Assembly: GCA_041302975.1 (NCBI GenBank)
Contig: JBFYQC010000177.1
Span: 1-5,522 of the forward strand
Direction: 5' to 3'
Length of the DNA stretch: 5,522 bases
DNA from: UBA6183 sp041302975
GTDB lineage: Bacteria; Bacteroidota; Bacteroidia; UKL13-3
Under the pieces are notes generated by a model. It was not told the origin of the DNA. It saw nothing but the letters and a program-made list of their open reading frames with translations, and did not search any database. Of the stretch, positions 1-5,522 are shown in pieces (within the stretch, counting starts at the first letter, position 1; every line of letters starts with the position of its first letter). Made by a program: the position numbers and the translations under genes.

Positions 1-1244
1 AAACCCAGATCAACTACTATTGGCTGAGGAGCACTTGGTACAGAACTAACAATATTATTAGCACTTCCTCCATTACTTGTTATACTCGCTGAAGTTCCAA
101 AACTTATGGCACCTGACGGAATAGGATTGCCATAATTAATATTGGTTCCGGTGTTTAATGTTAAATTACCATTAATGGTAACAGAAGCATTGTTACCATT
201 AGTAGCCACCACACCTCCGGTAACAACTACGTTATTTAATGATATATCTCCTGTAAACGTAGCATTACCATTTGCCGAAGTATTAATAACAACGGTTCCA
301 GTTCCAGGATTAAATGTGCCAGTACCTAATAGATTAATTATTCGCCCGGTTGAACCACAATGCCCTGTAGTATTATATATAAAATTGATGGTATGGTTCC
401 CTGCATTAACAGTAGCATTGTTCTGAACTGTTAAATTACTCATTGTAAAGTTTTGAGAGATGTTCCATGTAAGACCAGACTCAACTATAACACCACCAAG
501 ATTTAATGTTCCATCATTAATTATGTCTTCAAAAGTTCCTGATTTTAAAGTTATGCATGACGTCTGAACATTTAAAGTGGCGCCTTGCGAAACCGTAAGC
601 GTTTTAATAATATTTATATTCTGTTGGGCAGATATTGTTCCACCAGCAATTATAATATGAGCAGGAGTTGATGATAGAGTATTTCCCCACAAATAATGAT
701 TAGTGCTCAAGGCATAATTACCATTAATTTCTAACGTAGAATTAATTCCGTATATTGGATGAGCGCTTGTAACAATTTGAGAACCACTTACTAATTGCAA
801 TTTTCCATTAATAGTTGAAGCTGTTCCAAAGTTCATTTGGGTTACTTTATCAACCTCAACATCATTAAATGTAACTGTTCCTGCAACTGTTTGACCAGAA
901 TTTTGGTTAGTTTTAAATACTACCTTTCCATCTCCTGCATTAAAGTTACCACCGCTATTATTAAAAACAGTAGTCCAAGTTCCTGTTAATGTTAATGAAT
1001 AACCTCCAACTCCGAAACCTAACGTTTTACTGCTATTTATTCTCAGTGTTTTACATGTTACATCTGATAATATTGTAACTACACCGTTAATTACTACATC
1101 ATCATTCGACTTAGGAACCTTACTACCCACCCATGTACTTGTACTGCTCCAATTACCACCTGTAGTTGTAGAAGTAATAGTAGCTCCATTAACCTTAAAA
1201 GAAATAATAATGAATAAAAACGTAACTAGATTTATGTACTTCAT
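1..1244 (-). CDS. Secreted beta-strand repeat protein, N-terminal part (C-terminus beyond left edge)
   Basis: The frame is open from ATG at 1244-1242 to the left edge: 414 complete codons and no stop, so the gene is 3'-truncated by the window. Residues 1-20 (MKYINLVTFLFIIISFKVNG) form a typical Sec signal peptide with cleavage near residues 20-21. The mature protein is rich in Asn, Thr, Gly, Ser and Val. It opens with an NWSSTSTW...P...DDVVI block (W32, W38, P44, D48-D49), which resembles the G8-like start of many Bacteroidota surface proteins. After that come many short strand units of the type TINGNLTLN, INGKLQLVSG, TLTVSQGATLNV and MSNLTVQNNATVNAG, consistent with a parallel beta-solenoid. 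Cysteines are few. I infer a cell-surface or secreted adhesin-like protein, probably with a type IX sorting domain at the unseen C-terminus. The substrate is unknown. By eye the gene is more AT-rich than pgk. The start is chosen because it gives the signal peptide and lies just below a good -7 element. Confidence 0.85.
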   Translation of the reverse strand, partial: MKYINLVTFLFIIISFKVNGATITSTTTGGNWSSTSTWVGSKVPKSNDDVVINGVVTILSDVTCKTLRINSSKTLGFGVGGYSLTLTGTWTTVFNNSGGNFNAGDGKVVFKTNQNSGQTVAGTVTFNDVEVDKVTQMNFGTASTINGKLQLVSGSQIVTSAHPIYGINSTLEINGNYALSTNHYLWGNTLSSTPAHIIIAGGTISAQQNINIIKTLTVSQGATLNVQTSCITLKSGTFEDIINDGTLNLGGVIVESGLTWNISQNFTMSNLTVQNNATVNAGNHTINFIYNTTGHCGSTGRIINLLGTGTFNPGTGTVVINTSANGNATFTGDISLNNVVVTGGVVATNGNNASVTINGNLTLNTGTNINYGNPIPSGAISFGTSASITSNGGSANNIVSSVPSAPQPIVVDLG

Positions 1245-1269
1245 ACACTTAAGTATTTGTTTATGAATA

Positions 1270-1304
1270 CAAAGTTAGACCCCTTAGTACCCAACACGAA
1301 CAAA
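1270..1304 (-). promoter_or_regulatory. Bacteroidota-type promoter of the secreted repeat protein
   Basis: On the minus strand, TAACTTTG (1277-1270) matches the Bacteroidota -7 consensus TAnnTTTG exactly. A TTTG at 1304-1301 lies 23 bp upstream and could be the -33 element, at the long end of the spacing reported for Flavobacterium (TTG, 17-23 bp, TAnnTTTG). Transcription would begin about 20 nt before the ATG at 1244, giving a short leader. The motif match is seen directly; its activity is inferred. Confidence 0.6.
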
Positions 1305-1334
1305 CATTACTTGTACAGCCACATAACATTACCG

Positions 1335-1377
1335 ATTGCCTTTATAAGCCGATAAGAGGCGAATAGCAGTTTTTTTT
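1335..1377 (+). terminator. Possible hairpin plus T-tract, orphan
   Basis: On the plus strand, ATT-GCCT-TTAT (1335-1345) pairs with ATAA-g-AGGC-g-AAT (1352-1364), giving 11 base pairs with two single-base bulges and a 6-nt loop. Five bases later there is a run of eight T (1370-1377). This resembles an intrinsic terminator, but the T-run is offset from the stem and no plus-strand gene lies upstream. It could stop stray transcription, end an unrecognised small RNA, or be chance. In the other direction it lies upstream of the repeat-protein promoter. Confidence 0.25.
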
Positions 1378-1581
1378 ATTTAAACAACCAGATTTATAAT
1401 TAAAATAAAAGGAAAGGAAAAAGAAAAATCGCTTTATATAAACCTGATTACCTGATAATTACAATATAATACAGAAAAGATAACACAAACAAGACAGAAT
1501 GGTGACATACCTACAGAGCATATCGATTTTTACTTAAACATTAATACAGCAGCTAATATTAAATTAACAACCATTAACTCA

Positions 1582-1599
1582 AAATGTAAAAATACATTT
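1582..1599 (-). repeat. Perfect 7-bp inverted repeat, possible weak terminator of the Rieske operon
   Basis: AAATGTA (1582-1588) and TACATTT (1593-1599) are perfect inverted copies around a 4-base A loop (T loop on the minus strand). The hairpin lies about 55 nt past the Rieske-protein stop, where a terminator for the minus-strand pair would be expected. The stem has only one G-C pair and no clear T-tract follows, so termination is doubtful. Confidence 0.3.
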
Positions 1600-1653
1600 C
1601 TGCGTGAATTAGAACAAAACACGGCTTAGGTTACATGGCACTAACATTTAAAA

Positions 1654-1995
1654 CTACCAAAATTGCCACCATTTTTTTTCAATGCCGATATATACGCCAT
1701 CGGCACGCATTTGCACGGAGTATGGTTTTATGTAATCGCCTTGTTTACCTTGCCCGGTTTTTAAATTGTATTTGTAACGATGGACGGGACAAACCACAAA
1801 TTCATCTTCGCACCAACCTCCCCTGCCCAAGTGGGCACCGGCATGCGGACACCTGTCTTCAACAGCATAATAGCCGGTAGCGGTGCGCGCCAAACAAATA
1901 CGTTTACCTTCAATATCAATGGTGCGTGTGGTGTTTAATTGTTGCGGTTCATTACCGTGTTGTTTAAAATCGTATACTTTAAAAAAGCGAATCAT
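1654..1995 (-). CDS. Small Rieske [2Fe-2S] ferredoxin-like protein
   Basis: This is a complete protein of 113 residues. It carries the Rieske cluster signature C-P-H ... C-P-V-H: C49 and H51, then 17 residues, then C69 and H72. By family analogy the two Cys bind one iron and the two His the other. There is no signal peptide or membrane segment, so it should be cytoplasmic. The length and single-domain form match Rieske-type ferredoxins and the NirD-like small subunits that pass electrons to partner enzymes. No oxygenase, reductase or nitrite reductase large subunit is adjacent, so the partner is unknown. The tail ends in an aromatic run, KKWWQFW. The ATG at 1995 follows the upstream lipoprotein stop by 21 bp, so the two genes are probably co-transcribed. 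There is no Shine-Dalgarno site, as is normal in Bacteroidota. The fold assignment is firm; the exact role is not. Confidence 0.9.
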   Translation of the reverse strand: MIRFFKVYDFKQHGNEPQQLNTTRTIDIEGKRICLARTATGYYAVEDRCPHAGAHLGRGGWCEDEFVVCPVHRYKYNLKTGQGKQGDYIKPYSVQMRADGVYIGIEKKWWQFW

Positions 1996-2016
1996 CTTGT
2001 GTGTTATGGATTGATT

Positions 2017-2457
2017 TTACTCAACGGGCAGCAAAAGTAATTTTAATTTTATACTGGTTTGATCATTGTTTAACAGCAATACCAAACTGTCTTCACTTAA
2101 ATGTTCGAAAGGAATTTTTTTAGTGGGCGCAGCTCCATCCTTTTCAACATCACTCATAAAATTAATGGCATTGCCACTTATCTTCCACTTACCGGTTGCA
2201 GTTCCTGCGGCATTTCCGGTTATGTAAGTTCCATCATCTTTAAACTCGTACAAATTTTTAAGCAGTACATCACGCAATACAGCTTGTTGCCTTAGCATTA
2301 AATTACCCTGCATGGTATCACTTTGCACAGTTGCTTTTTCGGCATCAATAAAAGTTACATCGGCTACACGCCAACGTTTAATCAATGCCTTTTCTTTTTT
2401 ACCTGTGCAGGCCATAAAAACAAGCAGCACCAATACAGAAGCCCAAATTTTACCCAT
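2017..2457 (-). CDS. Lipocalin-like lipoprotein
   Basis: From the ATG at 2457 the protein has 146 residues. It begins with a lipoprotein signal, MGKIWASVLVLLVFMAC, in which C17 is the likely lipidated cysteine of an F-M-A-C lipobox, followed by TGKKEK. The frame also extends 8 codons upstream to a TTG (2481). I prefer the ATG because TTG starts are unusual here and the ATG leaves a normal-length lipoprotein leader. The mature part contains a W-R-V strand, a YEFKDDGTY segment, GKWKISGNAINF, and EDSLVLLL with a basic/leucine-rich final strand. This pattern of short amphipathic strands is what small lipocalin-like domains of Bacteroidota lipoproteins look like. Function and ligand are unknown. 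It is the first gene of a pair with the Rieske protein and is divergent from pgk. The lipoprotein call is strong; the lipocalin resemblance is moderate. Confidence 0.78.
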   Translation of the reverse strand: MGKIWASVLVLLVFMACTGKKEKALIKRWRVADVTFIDAEKATVQSDTMQGNLMLRQQAVLRDVLLKNLYEFKDDGTYITGNAAGTATGKWKISGNAINFMSDVEKDGAAPTKKIPFEHLSEDSLVLLLNNDQTSIKLKLLLLPVE

Positions 2458-2487
2458 ATTAATTTGTTTTGATTTAACCAAAGCACT

Positions 2488-2500
2488 TATTGTAACAATA
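2488..2500. promoter_or_regulatory. 13-bp palindrome, candidate operator in divergent region
   Basis: TATTGTAACAATA is a perfect inverted repeat with 6-base arms around one central base. It lies in the 144 bp shared by the divergent lipoprotein and pgk genes, about 30 bp upstream of the lipoprotein ATG and about 44 bp upstream of the pgk -7 element. This is a plausible site for a dimeric regulator, but A/T-rich palindromes of this size also arise by chance and no regulator is encoded nearby. Confidence 0.3.
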
Positions 2501-2543
2501 GGCTTTGGGTTAAAAATTCAAACACAATCTAGCTACAAAAAAC

Positions 2544-2551
2544 TATTTTTG
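2544..2551 (+). promoter_or_regulatory. Candidate -7 element of the pgk promoter
   Basis: TATTTTTG matches the Bacteroidota -7 consensus TAnnTTTG exactly and lies 50 bp upstream of the pgk ATG, predicting a leader of roughly 45 nt. No TTG at the usual 17-23 bp upstream is visible; the nearest TTTG (2504-2507) is 36 bp away. The promoter is therefore supported only by its -7 half. On the opposite strand I found no exact TAnnTTTG for the lipoprotein operon. Confidence 0.45.
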
Positions 2552-2601
2552 CCAAAATTTAAGCATTTACCTTTCACAATTTTATACTTAAACCATTCAG
2601 C

Positions 2602-3813
2602 ATGAAAACAGTAGACACCCTAAACTTTGCCGGAAAAAAGGCTTTGATTCGCGTAGATTTTAACGTTCCGTTAGATAAACAAACTTTTGCCGTAACAGAT
2701 GATGCCCGTATTCGTGCAACTGTTCCTACCATTAAAAAAATATTAGCCGATGGCGGAAGCTGCATTTTAATGAGTCATTTAGGTAGACCATTAAAAAAGT
2801 TAAAAGAAGACGGTACTGTTGATGTTGAAAAATACACCTTAAAACACGTTGTAGCAAAAGCTAGCGAGTTATTTGGGGTTGATGTACAATTTGCAAACGA
2901 CTGTATTGGACAAGAAGCTATTGATAAAGCTGCTGCTTTAAAACCGGGAGAAATTTTATTGTTAGAAAACTTACGTTTTTACAAAGAAGAAGAAAAAGGT
3001 GATGCCGCTTTTGCCGAAAAACTAAGTAAGTTGGGTGATATATATGTAAACGATGCATTTGGAACAGCACACCGCGCACACGCAAGTACGGCAGTTATTG
3101 CACAATATTTCACCCAAAAATGTTTTGGTTATGTAATGGCCAAAGAAGTGGCCAATGCCGAGTTGGTAATGAAAAAAGCAGCTCGGCCGTTTACAGCAAT
3201 TACAGGTGGCGCTAAGGTTAGCGACAAACTTTTAATTTTGGAAAACTTAATTGATAAAGTAGATAACCTGATTATTGGTGGTGGTATGGCTTACACCTTT
3301 TTAAAAGCCATGGGTTTCGAAATTGGATCAAGTTTATGTGAAGAAGACCGTTTGCAACTTTGCTTGGATTTAATGGCTAAAGCAAAAGCAAAAGGCGTAA
3401 ACCTAATGTTGCCGGTTGATAGTGTAGTAGCCGATGCATTTAGCAACGATGCCAACCACAAAGTGTGCGACAACAAACACATTGAAGCCGGTTGGATGGG
3501 CTTAGATATTGGACCGAAAGCAGCCGATGATTATGCTGCGGTGATTAAAGAATCTAAAACCATTTTATGGAACGGACCAATGGGTGTGTTTGAAATGAGC
3601 AGTTACGAGAACGGAACAAAACAAGCTGCAATTGCAGTAGCAGAGGCTACCAAAAACGGTGCATTTAGTTTAATTGGTGGTGGCGATAGCGCTGCTGCTG
3701 TTGCTAAATTTGGTTTTGAAAATGAAGTAAGCTACGTGAGTACAGGTGGCGGTGCTTTGTTAGAGTATTTTGAAGGTAAAGAATTACCGGGCATTAAAGC
3801 CATAAACGAATAA
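2602..3813 (+). CDS. pgk: Phosphoglycerate kinase
   Basis: This 403-residue cytoplasmic enzyme transfers phosphate between 1,3-bisphosphoglycerate and ADP, making 3-phosphoglycerate and ATP in glycolysis; it runs in reverse in gluconeogenesis. The family blocks are all present in order. The N-terminal substrate lobe has RVDFNVPLD (17-25), R38, SHLGRP (58-63), LLENLRFYKEE (120-130, with R125) and NDAFGTAHRAHAS (150-162). The nucleotide lobe has GGAKVSDK (202-209), GGGMAYTF (226-233), NGPMGVFE (324-331), GGGDS (359-363) and STGGGA (380-385). The length is normal for a bacterial PGK and nothing is broken. The ATG at 2602 begins MKTVDTLNFAGKKALIRVD, the expected start for Bacteroidota PGKs. It stands alone without gapA or other glycolytic genes and ends in a strong terminator at 3822-3856, so it is probably a single-gene transcript. 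Confidence 0.98.
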   Translation: MKTVDTLNFAGKKALIRVDFNVPLDKQTFAVTDDARIRATVPTIKKILADGGSCILMSHLGRPLKKLKEDGTVDVEKYTLKHVVAKASELFGVDVQFANDCIGQEAIDKAAALKPGEILLLENLRFYKEEEKGDAAFAEKLSKLGDIYVNDAFGTAHRAHASTAVIAQYFTQKCFGYVMAKEVANAELVMKKAARPFTAITGGAKVSDKLLILENLIDKVDNLIIGGGMAYTFLKAMGFEIGSSLCEEDRLQLCLDLMAKAKAKGVNLMLPVDSVVADAFSNDANHKVCDNKHIEAGWMGLDIGPKAADDYAAVIKESKTILWNGPMGVFEMSSYENGTKQAAIAVAEATKNGAFSLIGGGDSAAAVAKFGFENEVSYVSTGGGALLEYFEGKELPGIKAINE

Positions 3814-3821
3814 CACCATTT

Positions 3822-3856
3822 AAACCACCAATTGCTTTTGCAGTTGGTGGTTTTTT
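3822..3856 (+). terminator. Strong intrinsic terminator of pgk
   Basis: AAACCACCAATTGC (3822-3835) pairs with GCAGTTGGTGGTTT (3840-3853) around a TTTT loop, giving a 14-bp stem with one G-U pair. A run of six T (3851-3856) overlaps the end of the stem. It starts 9 bp after the pgk stop. It also sits just 17 bp before the ATG of the next gene, so it falls in that gene's expected promoter or leader. Confidence 0.92.
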
Positions 3857-3873
3857 ATTGTTACCATTACCAC

Positions 3874-4260
3874 ATGCAGCTTAAGCAAACAAAATTATAC
3901 CATTACAAATTGGCCATTGCTTGGGCAATGCTTATTTTATTTGCTTGTGGTGCACAGCCTGGCACATTGGCCCAACTTAAATTAGAAGATTTATTTGGTT
4001 ACGATAAGCCCATACACGCCTTATTATTTGGTGTGCAGGCTTGGTTGTTTATTAAAGCTAACCTGAAATATTCAAACCAAAATCCTAAAAGAAATATTGC
4101 TATTTGGTGCATAATTAGCGCTGCGTACGGTGCTTTAATTGAGTTGATGCAAAAGTTTATTTTTACCGGCCGCAGCTACGATTATTTTGATATGATAGCC
4201 AACGCACTTGGTTGTTTGATTGTGTATTTTGTTGTTTCGAAAAAGATAAAACATGTTTGA
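3874..4260 (+). CDS. VanZ-like small membrane protein
   Basis: The protein is 128 residues from the ATG at 3874. The frame continues upstream to a TTG at 3832, but that lies inside the pgk terminator stem and is rejected. About four hydrophobic segments are visible, near residues 12-25, 47-61, 75-88 and 106-121. The conserved polar positions of VanZ-like proteins are present: YDKPIH (43-48, with D44, K45, H48) after the first helix, then E90, Q93, R100, D103, D106, N110 and G113 in a GALIELMQ...TGRSYDYFDMIANALG block. VanZ was named from a teicoplanin-resistance gene, but most members are of unknown function, and a link to glycopeptides should not be assumed here. The last 8 bases overlap the start of the downstream methyltransferase (ATGTTTGA), suggesting translational coupling. 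The family call is good; the role is unknown. Confidence 0.85.
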   Translation: MQLKQTKLYHYKLAIAWAMLILFACGAQPGTLAQLKLEDLFGYDKPIHALLFGVQAWLFIKANLKYSNQNPKRNIAIWCIISAAYGALIELMQKFIFTGRSYDYFDMIANALGCLIVYFVVSKKIKHV

Positions 4261-4906
4261 TATTATTTCACCGGCCATACAGCAATATTGCGATGACCAC
4301 ACCCAACCCGAAAGTGACGTTTTAAAAAAACTATCGCGCCATACTTTTGCCAATGTACTGCAACCGCGTATGCTTAGCGGGCATTTTCAGGGCAGGTTGC
4401 TAAGTATGTTTAGCCAAATGATTAAGCCAAAATACATTTTAGAAATTGGTACTTATACGGGCTACTCAGCCATATGTTTGGCCGAGGGTTTACAAGAAGG
4501 CGGACGATTAATTACCATTGATGTAAATCCCGAACAAGAGGAAAACATACACCGCTTTATTGAAGAAGCAGGTATGAAAAATAAAATACAATTTATAGTT
4601 GGTGACGCCTACAACATTATTAAAACCTTACCCTACAAATTTGATTTGATTTTTATTGATGCTGATAAACCTAACTACTTAAAATATTACAACCAAGCCA
4701 TGGAGTATTTAAACATTGGTGGTTATGTAATTGCCGATAATGTATTATGGAGTGGTAAGGTGGTTGATGAAAAAAGTTTACAGAAAGATAAAGACACCCA
4801 ATTACTGGATGAGTTTAATAAGCATTTACACAACGACTCTAGGTTAGAGCACATTTTATTACCCATAAGAGATGGGCTAATAATGGGCAGAAAAGTATCA
4901 AATTAG
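4253..4906 (+). CDS. SAM-dependent O-methyltransferase, caffeoyl-CoA OMT-like family
   Basis: This complete 217-residue cytoplasmic protein has the class I methyltransferase fold of the family (Methyltransf_3) that includes plant caffeoyl-CoA OMTs, catechol OMT-like enzymes and many bacterial members. The SAM-binding loop is LEIGTYTGYSA (63-73), the acidic residue of strand 2 is D90 (ITIDVN), and VGDAY (116-120) is the adenine-side motif. The divalent-metal and catalytic residues expected from the family are D136 and D138-K139 in FIDADKPNY, and D162-N163 in ADNVLWSGKV. The C-terminal IRDGLIMGRKV strand is also typical. Such enzymes methylate catechol-like hydroxyls in a Mg2+-dependent way; the substrate here cannot be read from sequence. 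The ATG overlaps the end of the VanZ-like gene by 8 bases, so the two are probably translated together. No clear T-tract terminator follows. Confidence 0.93.
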   Translation: MFDIISPAIQQYCDDHTQPESDVLKKLSRHTFANVLQPRMLSGHFQGRLLSMFSQMIKPKYILEIGTYTGYSAICLAEGLQEGGRLITIDVNPEQEENIHRFIEEAGMKNKIQFIVGDAYNIIKTLPYKFDLIFIDADKPNYLKYYNQAMEYLNIGGYVIADNVLWSGKVVDEKSLQKDKDTQLLDEFNKHLHNDSRLEHILLPIRDGLIMGRKVSN

Positions 4907-4945
4907 CGAATTTTCTATACCAACATATATATTTTTAATTTTAAA

Positions 4946-4980
4946 CGCTAAATTGCACACCATTAATGTGCTAATTTGCG
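4946..4980. repeat. Long imperfect inverted repeat abutting the GTG start of the PKD protein
   Basis: CGC-t-AAATT-GCACA (4946-4959) pairs with TGTGC-t-AATTT-GCG (4967-4980): 13 base pairs, two opposed single-base bulges and a 7-base loop. The stem ends one base before the GTG at 4982. No T-run follows, so it is not a classical terminator on the plus strand. The two arms also form an approximate direct repeat, GCTAAATTGCAC and GCTAATTTGCGC, 22 bp apart. It may be an operator, a 5' hairpin affecting translation, or a Rho-independent-like end of the methyltransferase mRNA. Confidence 0.45.
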
Positions 4981-4981
4981 C

Positions 4982-5522
4982 GTGAAAGCCCTATCTTATT
5001 TTTTTGCTGCTTGTTTAGTTTTATTGGGTTTAAACCAAGCGTCAGCTGCTTGCCCAAACCTTACTTTAAGTTTTACTCATCCGGGTCAAAACGGTTGTGG
5101 CGTGCCGCAAAACATTGTTTTTAATAATACCTCAACCGGAACCGCTGCCAACAACAATACTTGGTATTATTGGCGTGTAAATGGTGTGTTAGTTGATAGC
5201 AGTTTAAATACCATACCTAACTTTACCTACTTGTTTGGCGCACCCGGCACATACACCGTGCGTATGATTGCCCGCACTGCAGGCAACTGCCGCGATTCCA
5301 TTCAACAAAATGTAATAATTACATCAAACACACCACAAGTTTATAACGGTGCGGCCGTGTTAAGCTACCAGCCTGTTTGGAACAACTGTATTTTAAATCC
5401 ATTACAAAACGATAATTTTAACATCAACATTGCATCTAATGTGGTGCTGAATAATTACACCATTATTTGGGGTGATGCTTCACCCAATGCAAGTGGTGTT
5501 TCGTTGGCTGTTGGTGCATCAG
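4982..5522 (+). CDS. Secreted PKD-domain protein, N-terminal part (C-terminus beyond right edge)
   Basis: The frame is open from GTG at 4982 to the right edge: 180 codons plus one base, so the gene is 3'-truncated by the window. No in-frame ATG is available; a stop lies at 4964-4966, leaving only GTG 4982 or TTG 4976. GTG gives a clean signal peptide, MKALSYFFAACLVLLGLNQA plus SA, with an A-S-A cleavage site at 20-22. Residues ~28-115 look like a PKD/Ig-like domain: NIVFNNTSTG, then W-x-VNG-x-LV, then FGAPGTYTVRMIA, then NCRDSIQQNVIIT. A second similar unit seems to begin near 120 (VLSYQP...NNC...YTIIWGD). C24, C39, C103 and C136 in the exported part may form disulfides. Bacteroidota proteins of this build are often large, exported by the type IX system and linked to adhesion or gliding; the sorting domain would lie outside the window. 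Function is inferred only at that level. Confidence 0.85.
   Translation, partial: MKALSYFFAACLVLLGLNQASAACPNLTLSFTHPGQNGCGVPQNIVFNNTSTGTAANNNTWYYWRVNGVLVDSSLNTIPNFTYLFGAPGTYTVRMIARTAGNCRDSIQQNVIITSNTPQVYNGAAVLSYQPVWNNCILNPLQNDNFNINIASNVVLNNYTIIWGDASPNASGVSLAVGAS

Larger units (their letters stand above)
1245..1653. other. AT-rich intergenic region without a gene
   Basis: This 409 bp gap separates the Rieske-protein stop from the start of the secreted repeat protein. I see no convincing coding frame on either strand and no tRNA or other recognisable RNA. It contains the promoter at 1270-1304, a bulged hairpin followed by eight T at 1335-1377, a small tandem repeat (ACCTGATT then ACCTGATA, 1442-1457), and an AT-only-loop hairpin at 1582-1599. 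The rest is low-complexity A/T sequence. Confidence 0.6.

Noticed and set aside
142..426. Plus-strand open frame of 94 codons, Pro/Val/Leu-rich
   Set aside because: It is antisense to the secreted repeat protein, whose opposite frame has a signal peptide, a promoter and a long uninterrupted run. The Pro/Val/Thr content is what the reverse complement of Asn/Thr/Gly repeat codons gives.
1442..1457. Tandem ACCTGATT / ACCTGATA
   Set aside because: Only two 8-base copies in AT-rich spacer; too short to call a CRISPR, iteron array or other functional repeat.
1635..1880. Plus-strand open frame opposite the Rieske gene
   Set aside because: It lies antisense to a protein with a complete C-x-H...C-x2-H cluster signature and has no recognisable features.
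2458..2481. Eight-codon upstream extension of the lipoprotein to a TTG start
   Set aside because: TTG starts are uncommon in this group, and the internal ATG at 2457 already gives a normal lipoprotein leader with the Cys at position 17.
2312..2605. Plus-strand open frame running across the divergent region into the pgk start
   Set aside because: It is mostly antisense to the lipoprotein gene and partly covers the pgk promoter and leader; no domain or signal is visible.
3832..3873. Fourteen-codon upstream extension of the VanZ-like protein to a TTG start
   Set aside because: The extension is made of the pgk terminator stem, loop and T-tract, and the ATG at 3874 gives the expected family length.

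Overview
This window looks like the chromosome of a member of the Bacteroidota (Bacteroidetes), probably a Flavobacteriia- or Chitinophagia-like environmental lineage. The evidence is AT-rich DNA, lack of Shine-Dalgarno sites before the starts, -7 elements of the TAnnTTTG type, an ordinary bacterial pgk of Bacteroidetes flavour, a short lipoprotein with a lipocalin-like core, and two large secreted repeat/PKD-type proteins of the kind these bacteria usually export through the type IX system. The species cannot be named from the sequence.

Layout. Bases 1-1244 (minus strand) hold the first 414 codons of a secreted Asn/Thr/Gly-rich beta-repeat protein, cut by the left edge. A ~410 bp AT-rich gap (1245-1653) follows, with that gene's promoter and two weak hairpins. 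Next comes a minus-strand pair: a lipocalin-like lipoprotein (2017-2457) followed 21 bp later by a small Rieske [2Fe-2S] ferredoxin-like protein (1654-1995). A 144 bp divergent region separates this pair from pgk (phosphoglycerate kinase, 2602-3813, plus strand), which ends in a strong intrinsic terminator. Seventeen bases after that terminator's T-tract begins a plus-strand pair with overlapping ends: a VanZ-like membrane protein (3874-4260) and a class I O-methyltransferase of the caffeoyl-CoA OMT type (4253-4906). After a 75 bp gap containing a long imperfect hairpin, a secreted PKD-type protein starts with GTG at 4982 and runs off the right edge.

How the parts relate. The middle genes are housekeeping or small accessory functions: glycolysis, electron transfer, a small membrane protein and a methyltransferase. 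The two flanking genes are large surface or secreted proteins. There is no sign of a mobile element, CRISPR array, tRNA or rRNA, and no clear defence or biosynthetic system. The points most worth a second look are regulatory: the hairpin directly abutting the GTG start at 4982, the terminator sitting just before the vanZ-like start, and a 13-bp palindrome in the divergent pgk/lipoprotein region.
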